Positions 54,497 to 62,193 of a stretch of 64,000 nucleotides of DNA are shown here, piece after piece. Position 1 is the stretch's first letter. Every line of letters starts with the position of its first letter. The stretch spans positions 186,001 to 250,000 of the forward strand of contig NZ_JABUXV010000002.1 of the NCBI RefSeq assembly GCF_014897705.1, in the 5' to 3' direction. Below the pieces are notes generated by a model that was not told the origin of the DNA, did no database searches, and worked only from the letters and a program-made list of their open reading frames with translations. Position numbers and translations under genes: made by a program. The stretch is from Brachybacterium sp. FME24 (lineage in GTDB: Bacteria; Actinomycetota; Actinomycetes; Actinomycetales; Dermabacteraceae).

Positions 54497-55333
54497 ATGA
54501 CCAGTGTTCCCCACGTCCGTTTCCATGACGGTCACGAGATCCCCCAGCTCGGCTACGGCGTCTTCAAGGTCGACGACGACGTCGCGGCCGACGTCACCGC
54601 CCAGGCCCTCGAGGCCGGCTACCGCCATGTCGACACCGCGAAGATCTACGGCAACGAGGAGGGCGTCGGACGTGCGATCCGGGCCTCCGGCCTCGCCCGC
54701 GAGGATCTGTTCGTCACCACCAAGCTGTGGAACGACGCGCAGGGCTTCGACGACGCCATCGCCGCCTGCGAGGCCTCCCTCGAGCGTCTCGGCCTGGACT
54801 ACCTGGACCTCTACCTCGTGCACTGGGCCGTGCCCGCCCAGGGGACGTACGTCGAGGCGTGGCAGGCGCTCATCGAGCTGCAGAAGCGCGGACTGGTCCG
54901 CTCCATCGGCGTCTCGAACTATCCGCTGCCCGAGCTCGAGGAGATCATCGCCGCCACCGGCGTCGTGCCGGCGATCCACCAGATCGAGCTGCATCCCTAC
55001 TTCCAGCAGCGCGAGCTGCGCGCGGTCCACGCCCAGCACGGGATCGCGACGCAGTCGTGGGGCCCGCTCGGTCAGGGCAAGTCGGACCTGCTGGACAACA
55101 CGGTGATCACCGATATCGCGGCGGCGCACGGCGCGACCGCGGCACAGGTGGTGCTGGCCTGGCACCTTGCGCACGGCATCGTGACGATCCCGAAGTCCGT
55201 GACGCCTTCGCGGATCGTGGAGAACCTCGCTGCCGTCGAGCTGGAGCTCACGGCCGACGAGGTCGCGGCGATCGACACGCTGGACCGTCCGGACGGGCGC
55301 GGCGGCGCGGACCCGGCCACCAAGACCGCCTGA
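54497..55333 (+). CDS. Aldo/keto reductase, 2,5-diketo-D-gluconate reductase type
   Basis: The 278-residue NADPH enzyme has the catalytic tetrad D46, Y51, K76 and H109 in VDTAKIYGNEEGVG, TTKLWN and LYLVHWAVP. The C-terminal IPKSVTPSRIVENL binds the nucleotide phosphate. AAGGAG lies nine bases before the ATG. It reduces carbonyls; the natural substrate is uncertain. A very stable hairpin follows. Confidence 0.87.
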   Translation: MTSVPHVRFHDGHEIPQLGYGVFKVDDDVAADVTAQALEAGYRHVDTAKIYGNEEGVGRAIRASGLAREDLFVTTKLWNDAQGFDDAIAACEASLERLGLDYLDLYLVHWAVPAQGTYVEAWQALIELQKRGLVRSIGVSNYPLPELEEIIAATGVVPAIHQIELHPYFQQRELRAVHAQHGIATQSWGPLGQGKSDLLDNTVITDIAAAHGATAAQVVLAWHLAHGIVTIPKSVTPSRIVENLAAVELELTADEVAAIDTLDRPDGRGGADPATKTA

Positions 55334-55340
55334 GCCGCAC

Positions 55341-55365
55341 CCCGGGCCCGGGCCCGAGCCCGGGC
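55341..55365 (+). other. GC-only palindromic stretch after the reductase gene
   Basis: GCCCGGGC-CCGA-GCCCGGGC makes an 8-bp stem directly before the large hairpin at 55368-55421. It may add to termination. Confidence 0.35.
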
Positions 55366-55367
55366 GA

Positions 55368-55421
55368 AAATGTGGGCGTACGACCGATGCCAACTCGCAC
55401 ATCGGTCGTACGCCCACATTT
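55368..55421. terminator. Perfect 22-bp hairpin between convergent genes
   Basis: Arms at 55368-55389 and 55400-55421 are perfectly complementary over 22 bp, around the 10-nt loop CCAACTCGCA. The stem core is GTGGGCGTACGACCGATG, and the arms end in AAAT/ATTT. It lies between the reductase and the ABC operon, both of which read into it, so it should stop transcription from both sides. Its length is unusual, and it could also be a repeated palindromic element. Confidence 0.65.
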
Positions 55422-55538
55422 CCGGCGCCGAGGGCGACGCGGCGTCGGCGACGGCGGCGAGAGCGAGAGTGAGAGCGAGAGCCCAGGTGCCGGGCCCACG
55501 TTCCACGTCGCCTCCTCAGGGCCGGGAGGCGGATCGGG

Positions 55539-56294
55539 TCAGTAGTAGACGGCCAGTCGTCCGTTGGGGCCGTCGATGACCTGCACCGGGGTGTTGAAGA
55601 CGCGGGTGAGCACCTCGCCGACCATGATCTCGGGGACCGGCCCGGACTCGACCACGCCGCCGTCCTTCATGGCGATGATGTGGTCCGCGTAGTGGGCCGC
55701 GAAGTTGATGTCGTGCAGCACCACCACGACGGTGCGGCCCAGCTCGCGCGCCGCGTCGCGCAGCCGGCCCATCATCTGCACGCTGTGCTGCATGTCGAGG
55801 TTGTTCAGGGGTTCGTCCAGCAGCACGTACTCGGTGTCCTGGGCGAGCACCATGGCGACGTAGGCGCGCTGGCGTTGGCCGCCGGAGAGCTGGTCGAGGT
55901 AGCGATCCTCGAGCTCGTCCAGATGCAGGAAGTCGATCGCCTCGGAGATCTTCTGCTCATCCAGCGGCGTGAGCCGGCCCTTGGAATAGGGGAAGCGACC
56001 GAAGCCCACCAGCTGACGCACCGTGAGCCGGGTGACGAAGTGGTTCTCCTGCCGCAGCACCGAGACGATCTTCGCGAGATCCTTCGAGGCGGTCGAGCTG
56101 ATGTCGTACCCGGCGACCTCGATCGTGCCGTCGTCGATCCCCAGCAGGCGCCCCACCATGGTCAGCAGGGTCGACTTGCCGGCACCGTTGGGCCCCACCA
56201 GGGCGGTCACCCCGCCGGAGGGGATGTCGAGGGTGACCGGCCCGATCTCCACTGTGGACGAATACTTCTTGCGCACCGCGTCGATGGAGATCAC
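55539..56294 (-). CDS. Siderophore ABC transporter ATPase
   Basis: The 251-residue ATPase has Walker A GPNGAGKST, signature LSGGQRQRAYVAMVL, Walker B YVLLDEPLNNLD and the switch histidine VVVLHDINF. The sequence is close to the FepC/YclP group for iron-chelate import. The GTG start overlaps the stop of the permease gene (GTGA). It is the last gene of the operon. Confidence 0.9.
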   Translation of the reverse strand: MISIDAVRKKYSSTVEIGPVTLDIPSGGVTALVGPNGAGKSTLLTMVGRLLGIDDGTIEVAGYDISSTASKDLAKIVSVLRQENHFVTRLTVRQLVGFGRFPYSKGRLTPLDEQKISEAIDFLHLDELEDRYLDQLSGGQRQRAYVAMVLAQDTEYVLLDEPLNNLDMQHSVQMMGRLRDAARELGRTVVVVLHDINFAAHYADHIIAMKDGGVVESGPVPEIMVGEVLTRVFNTPVQVIDGPNGRLAVYY

Positions 56295-57427
56295 AGGCGC
56301 CCCTTTCGCATGATGACGGCGAGGAACACGATCCCGCCGACGAGTTCGATGATGATGGAGACGACGCCCTGCGCGTAGAACACGTGGTTCATGACGAAGT
56401 ACGCGCCGGCGAGTACGACGAAGCCGACCAGCACGCCCACCGGGAGCAGGAGCCGATGGTCGTGCGTGCCCGCGAGCTGGTACGTCAGCGTCGCCACCAG
56501 GAATCCGAAGAACGTCATGGGGCCGATCAGGGCGGTGGAGACCGCCATCAGCACCGAGACCAGCACCAGGGTGTAGATGGTCTGCCGGCCGTGGTCGATG
56601 CCGACGTTGATGCACACGTCCCGGCCCAGCGAGATCACGTTGAGGGTGCGGGCGTTCAGCCAGATCAGCACCCCGGCGACCACGCACAGTGGGATCGCGT
56701 AGGGCAGGTACTCGACGCTCGCGTTGGTGACGGAGCCGAACAGACGCGCGCTGAGCACGTCGAACTCGCTCGGGGTGAGCAGGCGCTGCATGAAGCTCGA
56801 GACGGACCCCAGGCCCCCGCCGAGCACGATGCCCACCAGCAGCATCACCTGCAGGTTCGCGTACTTCCCGCGCAGCAGCCAGCCGTACAGCAGCACCGAG
56901 AGCCCCACCATCACCGCGACCTGCAGGAGGAACTGGCCGGTGCCCTGCAGGGCGACCACCCCGGCCGCTCCGAGCATGTACACGGCGGTGGTCTGGATCG
57001 CCGTGTACAACGACTCGAAGCCCATGATCGAGGGCGTGATGATGCGGTTGTTCGTCACCGTCTGGAAGGCGATCGTGGCGGTGGCCTGGCAGAACGCGGC
57101 CACCCCCATGACGACCAGCGAGGTCGTGCGCAGCTCCGCGATCAGCCAGAAGCCGCGACTGCCCACCGGCATCGGGTTCCCGACCGCGAGCAGGCCCAGC
57201 GCGAAGCCGGCGGCGAGCACCACCAGCACCCCGAGCACGATCCAGTAGCGCCGGCGGGACCGCGCGTCGGCGAAGGCACCGGAGCTTCCGCGCGGCCGAC
57301 GGGGCGCGCCGAGGGTGCCGAGATCCTCCGCGGTATCGGTGGGCGCCGTGGAGATCTCCAGCCGGTCGTTCTCGGCCGGGGCGCCGAGCCTCCGACCCAC
57401 GGGGCTGCGCGTGCTGAGCTCATCCAT
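56291..57427 (-). CDS. FecCD-family iron-siderophore permease (second)
   Basis: The 378-residue protein has a 60-residue hydrophilic N-terminus, then about nine helices of the FecCD type, with FQTVTNNRIITPSIMGFESL and LIGPMTFFGFLVATLTYQLAG typical of the YclO-like group. It overlaps both neighbours. It forms the channel with the protein at 57420-58421. Confidence 0.88.
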   Translation of the reverse strand: MDELSTRSPVGRRLGAPAENDRLEISTAPTDTAEDLGTLGAPRRPRGSSGAFADARSRRRYWIVLGVLVVLAAGFALGLLAVGNPMPVGSRGFWLIAELRTTSLVVMGVAAFCQATATIAFQTVTNNRIITPSIMGFESLYTAIQTTAVYMLGAAGVVALQGTGQFLLQVAVMVGLSVLLYGWLLRGKYANLQVMLLVGIVLGGGLGSVSSFMQRLLTPSEFDVLSARLFGSVTNASVEYLPYAIPLCVVAGVLIWLNARTLNVISLGRDVCINVGIDHGRQTIYTLVLVSVLMAVSTALIGPMTFFGFLVATLTYQLAGTHDHRLLLPVGVLVGFVVLAGAYFVMNHVFYAQGVVSIIIELVGGIVFLAVIMRKGRL

Positions 57428-58421
57428 GGCGGCGCTGCCTCAGCAGGAGGGCGATGAAGACGATCGCGCCGAGGATGCCGAGGATCAGGGAGACCGGCAC
57501 CTCGAACGGCATGATGATCGTGCGGCTGACGAGGTCGCAGGCGGTGACGATGGCGATGCCGAGCAGGCACACCCACGGCAGGTTGCTGCGCAGGTCATCG
57601 CCCCGGATCATCGACACCACGTTGGGCACGATGAGCCCGAGGAACGGCAGGTTGCCGACCACCACGGTGACCACTCCGGTGGCGATCGCGACCAGGCCGG
57701 TACCCAGGAGCAGCACCCGCCCGTAGTTGACGCCCACGTTGGTGGCGATGTCCTCGCCGAGCCCGGCCACGGTGAGCCGGTCAGCGACGAAGAAGACGGC
57801 GATGCCCACCAGGAGCACGATCCACAGCACCTCGTACTGTCCCCGCAGCACCGAGGTGAAGGAGCCCGCGAACCACACGCTGAGGTTCTGCAGCGCGTCG
57901 AACTGGAGCGCCACGAAGGTGGAGATGGAACCGACGACGGCGCCCAGCATGATCCCGATGATCGGGACGATCAGCGAGCTGCGCAGGGTGACCCGACGCA
58001 GGAACGCGAAGAACACCATGGTGCCGACGAAGGAGAAGAAGATCGCAACGACCATGCGGGTGAGGAGGTCGGCCTGAGGACTGATGATCATCACCAGGAT
58101 CAGGCCGAGACCTGCCCACTCGGTGGTGCCGGTGGTGGACGGCTCCACGAAGCGGTTCTGGGTCATCAACTGCATGATCAGCCCCGACATGGCCATCGCC
58201 GCGCCCGCCAGGACGAGGGCGATGGTGCGGGGCACGCGGGTGATGGCGAACATCTCCGAGCCGTCCTCGGCGCCGAAGATGTCGTAGACCCCCGTCAGCA
58301 ATGAGGCGAGAAGCAGCAGCGCCACCAGGACGATGCCGAGCACGAGCTTGCCGTCGAGCAGGCGTTCGCGGCCGCGCCGCCGCACAGCGGTCGCGTCGGC
58401 GGCGAGGGAGGGAGTGGGCAT
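57420..58421 (-). CDS. FecCD-family iron-siderophore permease (first)
   Basis: The 333-residue FecCD-type protein has the conserved first-helix region RTIALVLAGAAMAMSGLIMQLMTQNRFVEPSTTG and VVGNLPFLGLIVPNVVSMIRGDD. AGGTGACCTG precedes the ATG. Its stop overlaps the start of the second permease. The neighbouring binding protein is 66 bp upstream. Confidence 0.9.
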   Translation of the reverse strand: MPTPSLAADATAVRRRGRERLLDGKLVLGIVLVALLLLASLLTGVYDIFGAEDGSEMFAITRVPRTIALVLAGAAMAMSGLIMQLMTQNRFVEPSTTGTTEWAGLGLILVMIISPQADLLTRMVVAIFFSFVGTMVFFAFLRRVTLRSSLIVPIIGIMLGAVVGSISTFVALQFDALQNLSVWFAGSFTSVLRGQYEVLWIVLLVGIAVFFVADRLTVAGLGEDIATNVGVNYGRVLLLGTGLVAIATGVVTVVVGNLPFLGLIVPNVVSMIRGDDLRSNLPWVCLLGIAIVTACDLVSRTIIMPFEVPVSLILGILGAIVFIALLLRQRRHG

Positions 58422-58487
58422 CAGGTCACCTGGGCAAGGGGATCAGTGAGGGGCGTCGGGGGCAGGGACGGCGGGGCAGAACCTGGC

Positions 58488-59492
58488 TCAGGCCGAGCCC
58501 TCGAGGGCGTCGGCCAGGGTCCCGAAGTACTCGGTGTAGGTCTGGATGGACTCATTGGTGTACGTATCCGCGGGCATGTAGACGATGTTCCCCTCGGCGA
58601 CGGCGGTGACCCCGGCGAGCGCCTCGGAGGCCTCGAGGATCGTGGCGGCGCTCTGGTAGGCCGGGTCGTCGGCGGAGATGGCGGCATCGCGGTCCATGAC
58701 CAGGATCCAGTCGGGGTTGGAGCTGGCGATCGCCTCCACCGAGATGTCGTCGCCCTGGTGGTCGTCGCTGGCGCCTTCGACCTCGAGCGCCGGCACGAAG
58801 CCGAAGGCGTCGAAGGTCCAACCCAGGGTGCGGCCGGCGCCGGGGGCGATGTAGCCGATCTCGCCGCCGGAGACGGTGACGGCCATCACCGTCGCGGAAC
58901 CGTCGTAGGCGGCACTGACGCGCTCCATGGCGGCGTCGAGGCCGGTGGCGAGCTCCTCGGCCTCGGCCTCCTTGGCGAAGATCTGCCCCAGCGCCGTGAC
59001 CTGGCGCGCGAGCTCCTCGGCGAAGGGATGGTCATCGCGGGGGTCGAGCTCGAGGATGGTCGCCTCGGGCGCGTACTTCACGAAGTCGTCGTGGTACTGG
59101 GCGAAGCGCTGGCCGTTGAGGATCAAGGTGGGCTCGGCGGCGACGACGGCCTCGAGGTCGGGTTCGCGGTGGTTGCCGAGGTCGATGATCGACTCGTCGT
59201 CCTTGAGGGAGTTGGTCGAGGGCATCAGTGCACGGGCCGCGGCGGTGAGGGTGACGCCCCAGGACTCGAGGGTCTCGAAGGTGCGGTTGTCGGTCGCGAC
59301 GACGGACGCCGGAGGGGTCTGGACGCTGTGGGTGCCGTTGTTGTCCTCGATCTCGACCGTGCCCGCGGCGTCGCCGATGTCGGAGGCACCACCCTCGGCG
59401 GCATCGGTGGACGTGCCACAGGCGGTCAGGACGAGGCCGAGCGCACCGGCGGCGGAGGCGGCACCGAAGTGGCGACGGGAGAGGGAGGTCAT
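58488..59492 (-). CDS. Siderophore-binding lipoprotein of the ABC importer
   Basis: The 334-residue precursor has a Tat-compatible lipoprotein signal, LSRRHFGAASAAG with lipobox LTAC and C25. The class III binding-protein fold is seen in VVATDNRTFETLESWGV, IDLGNHREPDLEAVVAAEPTLIL and SNPDWILVMDRDAAI. It resembles CeuE/YclQ-type proteins for catecholate siderophores. An iron-dependent operator lies about 85-105 bp upstream. It is the first gene of a four-gene operon. Confidence 0.9.
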   Translation of the reverse strand: MTSLSRRHFGAASAAGALGLVLTACGTSTDAAEGGASDIGDAAGTVEIEDNNGTHSVQTPPASVVATDNRTFETLESWGVTLTAAARALMPSTNSLKDDESIIDLGNHREPDLEAVVAAEPTLILNGQRFAQYHDDFVKYAPEATILELDPRDDHPFAEELARQVTALGQIFAKEAEAEELATGLDAAMERVSAAYDGSATVMAVTVSGGEIGYIAPGAGRTLGWTFDAFGFVPALEVEGASDDHQGDDISVEAIASSNPDWILVMDRDAAISADDPAYQSAATILEASEALAGVTAVAEGNIVYMPADTYTNESIQTYTEYFGTLADALEGSA

Positions 59493-59570
59493 GGAGAGGC
59501 CTTCTGTCGTGGGTCTGACGTCGGTCGGAACAGATCGCCGGTCGGCGTCGCGAATGACAACGCGCCAGGG

Positions 59571-59599
59571 ACGCTACTGAGGCTAGCCTCACCTCTGGT
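59571..59599 (-). promoter_or_regulatory. DtxR/IdeR-like iron box in the siderophore operon promoter
   Basis: TGAGGCTAGCCTCA (59578-59591) is a perfect 14-bp palindrome. In the 19-bp frame AGAGGTGAGGCTAGCCTCA (59578-59596, minus strand) it matches 14 of 19 positions of the DtxR/IdeR consensus TTAGGTTAGGCTAACCTAA. It lies between a weak -35 (59594-59599) and the -10 TAGCGT (59571-59576), so the iron-loaded repressor would block transcription. Confidence 0.7.
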
Positions 59600-59775
59600 C
59601 TTTACGCCACTGAGGACTTGCGTTAATTGCCCAGATGGCTGTGATGGTTGTTACAGCGCCTCACCTGGGGGGACTTGGGTCCCGGTGTTGAACGGTCGGA
59701 ACAGGTCGATCTCGGGGCCTGCGGATCCGTAGTCTGTCCCTGATCGAGGATCGGGGGATCCTGAGGGGAGCAGAG

Positions 59776-60720
59776 ATGCATGCACGAGAAGAGGGGCCTG
59801 GCGAGCGTGGTCCGGTCGAGCCACTGCCCGATTTCCGAGGCGGCTCCGGCGCCGGCGATGCGGTGGGCGGCCCGAGGACGCGCGACCCCGAGGGGCGCGA
59901 CTCGTCGACAGGGCGGCCCGGCGGGCCGCGGAAGGGGCTGGTCCTCAGCCTTCTCGGCGGTTGCGGCCTGCTGGCGGTGCTGATCCTCGTGGTGGCGCTG
60001 GTGCTGTGGAACGCCGTCGCCTCTCCCACGGCGTCGGACCCGAGCACGGGACCCACGACCCAGGGCTCCGAGTCCCCCTCGGAGCAGCCAGGGGAGTACG
60101 TCCCCGGACAGGAGGAGGAGCCGCTCGGAGGCGCCTCCCCCACGATCACCGCCGCCCCCACGCGGCCCTGCACCCTCCACGACGGCACCTCGCGGACTCC
60201 ACAGGTCGAGGGGACGGTGCGCGGAGGCGGGATCGAGTACGAGCTGCAGGAGGGCTGGTCAAGCGCCATCGACTGGGGTGTGCAGGATTCGTACGTGGTC
60301 GATGTCGCGACCTCCGACCAGTACGTCGAGGCCGGCTGGCACTCGGTGGCGACCGTCGGCGGCGTCGAGTTCCCTGAGGACGAGGGCGGGTATCCGGGAG
60401 CCCAGGAGGCGGCCCGCACCATCTTCCAGTGCGATGTCACCCGCGACATGGTCACGGATCTCTACAGCGATCCCTTGACGGTGCAGGACCTGCGCGACGA
60501 GGAGATCACCATCGACGGGCACGACGCCTGGATCGTCGGCGGGACGGTGCAGCTGGCCGAGAACGAGGTCTTCGAGAGCACCGACGCCTGGGATCTCGTC
60601 GTCATCGTGGTCGACGCACCCCAGGGCCCGGCCGCCTTCATCGGAGGCGCCGCGACCGGGCTCGACGGACAGGTCGCCGATCTCGACGCGATGGTCGAGA
60701 GCCTTGCGGTGACGGGATGA
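59776..60720 (+). CDS. Single-pass membrane protein of unknown function
   Basis: The 314-residue protein has a Gly/Pro/Arg-rich cytoplasmic tail (about 1-53), one membrane helix (about 54-80), a Ser/Thr/Pro/Glu linker and an extracellular domain from about 135. The latter includes two cysteines and a WIVGGTVQLAENEVFEST strand region. The layout is that of the membrane proteins at 320-7755, but the domain sequence is different. GGGGAGCAGAG precedes the ATG. An inverted repeat GGGAC-TTGG-GTCCC lies at 59670-59683. Confidence 0.68.
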   Translation: MHAREEGPGERGPVEPLPDFRGGSGAGDAVGGPRTRDPEGRDSSTGRPGGPRKGLVLSLLGGCGLLAVLILVVALVLWNAVASPTASDPSTGPTTQGSESPSEQPGEYVPGQEEEPLGGASPTITAAPTRPCTLHDGTSRTPQVEGTVRGGGIEYELQEGWSSAIDWGVQDSYVVDVATSDQYVEAGWHSVATVGGVEFPEDEGGYPGAQEAARTIFQCDVTRDMVTDLYSDPLTVQDLRDEEITIDGHDAWIVGGTVQLAENEVFESTDAWDLVVIVVDAPQGPAAFIGGAATGLDGQVADLDAMVESLAVTG

Positions 60721-60739
60721 GCCTTGCGGCGGCGAGATG
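60700..60739 (+). repeat. Imperfect 20-bp tandem duplication at a stop codon
   Basis: AGCCTTGCGGTGACGGGATG is followed directly by AGCCTTGCGGCGGCGAGATG. The first copy ends the gene at 59776-60720, the second lies after its stop. It is probably a slippage product. The remaining sequence to 60931 holds nothing convincing. Confidence 0.6.
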
Positions 60740-60931
60740 AGGGGAGCTCGCGATCCACGACGGCGGGGGATCTCCCCGCAGTAGCAGGAGCAGGAGCAGA
60801 CCGTGGGGGCCTGGCAGCTGCGCGCACCGACGAGATCGACCGGCGCGATCGCCCCCGCCCGGCCATCCAGCAGCCCTGCCGTCTCGCCGGCCCGCCGTCT
60901 CGCCGCCCCACAGCCCGGGCATCCCGCGGCG

Positions 60932-61681
60932 TCAGGGGGCGGGGGTCGGGGTGCGGGGAGGGTCCGGGTGAGGCGAGGACCCGGTGGCATCGAGCAGTCG
61001 AGCCAGCAGTAGGCCCAGCACCGGCGCCAGCAGCATCGAGGCCAGCACATCGGTGGGGTGATGCACCCCGAGCGCCACCCGCGACCAGGCCGTCATCGCG
61101 GTGACGAGGACGGCGAGCACGATGCCGACCCGTCGGACCCAGCCGGCGGGCAGCGAGAGCAGGATCGCGACGCAGAAGGCGGCGGCGAAGGCGGTGTGCC
61201 CACTGGGGAAGCTGAAGGAACCCGGCGGCAGCAGGAGCTGGTTCGGGAGCGATTCGATCTCGGGGCGAGGGCGCCGCACGAGGAGCTTGAGCCCCTCGAC
61301 GATCCCCCAGGGCACGGCGACCAGGGTCCCGGAGCGCACCCCGGCCCACACGCTGCGTCGCAGCAGGGCCCCCACCAATGCCGCCAGAGCGGCGAGCACG
61401 GCCGCCGCGAGCGGGCCGAAGGCGGCATCGATACCGAGTGCCCACGACGCCGCCGGGCCGTCGAGCCCGCGATGCGCCGCGGCGACGAGGCGCAGGTCGA
61501 ACTCGCCGACGGCGGGCACCGCCAGGAGCACGCGCCCGAGCACCGCAGTCAGGACCACTGCCCCCAGCATCGACAGGACGACCTTTCCTCGAGCACCGAG
61601 GGGCCCGCTGCGCGCAGGAGGGCGCATCACTCTGCGCGCGGGGGTGTCAGGCCTCGGTGTGTCCACAGGCCAAGTGTCCAC
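60932..61681 (-). CDS. PAP2-family phosphatase (lipid phosphatase-like)
   Basis: The 249-residue protein has about six helices and the three phosphatase motifs KLLVRRPRPE, FSFPSGHTAF and SRVALGVHHPTDVLAS. It should remove phosphate from a lipid such as undecaprenyl pyrophosphate or phosphatidic acid on the outer face. The start is uncertain: a GTG at 61681 or an ATG at 61627 (MRPPARSG) are both possible. Confidence 0.85.
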   Translation of the reverse strand: MDTWPVDTPRPDTPARRVMRPPARSGPLGARGKVVLSMLGAVVLTAVLGRVLLAVPAVGEFDLRLVAAAHRGLDGPAASWALGIDAAFGPLAAAVLAALAALVGALLRRSVWAGVRSGTLVAVPWGIVEGLKLLVRRPRPEIESLPNQLLLPPGSFSFPSGHTAFAAAFCVAILLSLPAGWVRRVGIVLAVLVTAMTAWSRVALGVHHPTDVLASMLLAPVLGLLLARLLDATGSSPHPDPPRTPTPAP

Positions 61682-61758
61682 TGCAGCAACGCTCCACGAT
61701 GCGGGCGGGCACGCGGCGCGGCGGTCGACGGAGCAGTCTCGAGAAAGGTGCCGCGAAC

Positions 61759-61785
61759 TGTCGATCCGGGCGATCCCCGTTCGTC
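61759..61785 (+). promoter_or_regulatory. Candidate ECF42-dependent promoter of the DGPF gene
   Basis: TGTCGA (61759-61764) and CGTC (61782-61785) are 17 nt apart, 53 bp before the ATG at 61839. This fits the -35/-10 pattern I recall for ECF42 sigma factors of Streptomyces. The sigma factor is encoded two genes downstream. Confidence 0.5.
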
Positions 61786-61838
61786 ATAGTGGTGACCGAG
61801 CCGCCCGGCTCGGTCACCGCACCGCTGGAGGAGTCACG

Positions 61839-62189
61839 ATGAAGTACGTACTGCTGCTGATGGGGAACCTTGCCGACGAACGCTGCGGCGAGACCGAGGA
61901 GGGCCCCGGCGTCGAGGAGTTCATCGCCTTCGACGCCGAGCTCGAGAAGGCCGGGGTGCTCGCCGGCGGCTTCGGCCTCACCGATCCCGAGGAGGGCACG
62001 AGCCTCACCAAGGCCGACCGCGACGCGGAGCCCGTGATCACTGCGGGCCCCTATGCCGAGAGCCGCGAGTTCGTGGGCGGCACGATCGTCCTGGACGTCG
62101 CGAATCTCGACGAGGCCCTCGCCTGGGCCGCGAAGTGTCCGGGGGCGATCGGCGGTCGCATCGAGGTGCGCCCGCTGCTCGACCTCTGA
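61839..62189 (+). CDS. DGPF/YCII-domain protein paired with an ECF42 sigma factor
   Basis: The 116-residue protein has the YCII-like fold with MKYVLLLMGN at the start and PVITAGPYAESREFVGGTIVLDV in the middle, where GPY-E-K/S-RE-GG is the family core (the name motif DGPF appears here as AGPY). GGAGG precedes the ATG. Such proteins are the regular neighbours and targets of ECF42 sigma factors. Biochemical function is unknown. Confidence 0.85.
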   Translation: MKYVLLLMGNLADERCGETEEGPGVEEFIAFDAELEKAGVLAGGFGLTDPEEGTSLTKADRDAEPVITAGPYAESREFVGGTIVLDVANLDEALAWAAKCPGAIGGRIEVRPLLDL

Positions 62190-62193
62190 GCCG

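Noticed and set aside
55440-55510. Low-complexity GAGAGCGAGAG repeats taken as a possible element
   Set aside because: It is a short purine-rich stretch without unit conservation or coding sense, best explained as slippage near the hairpin.
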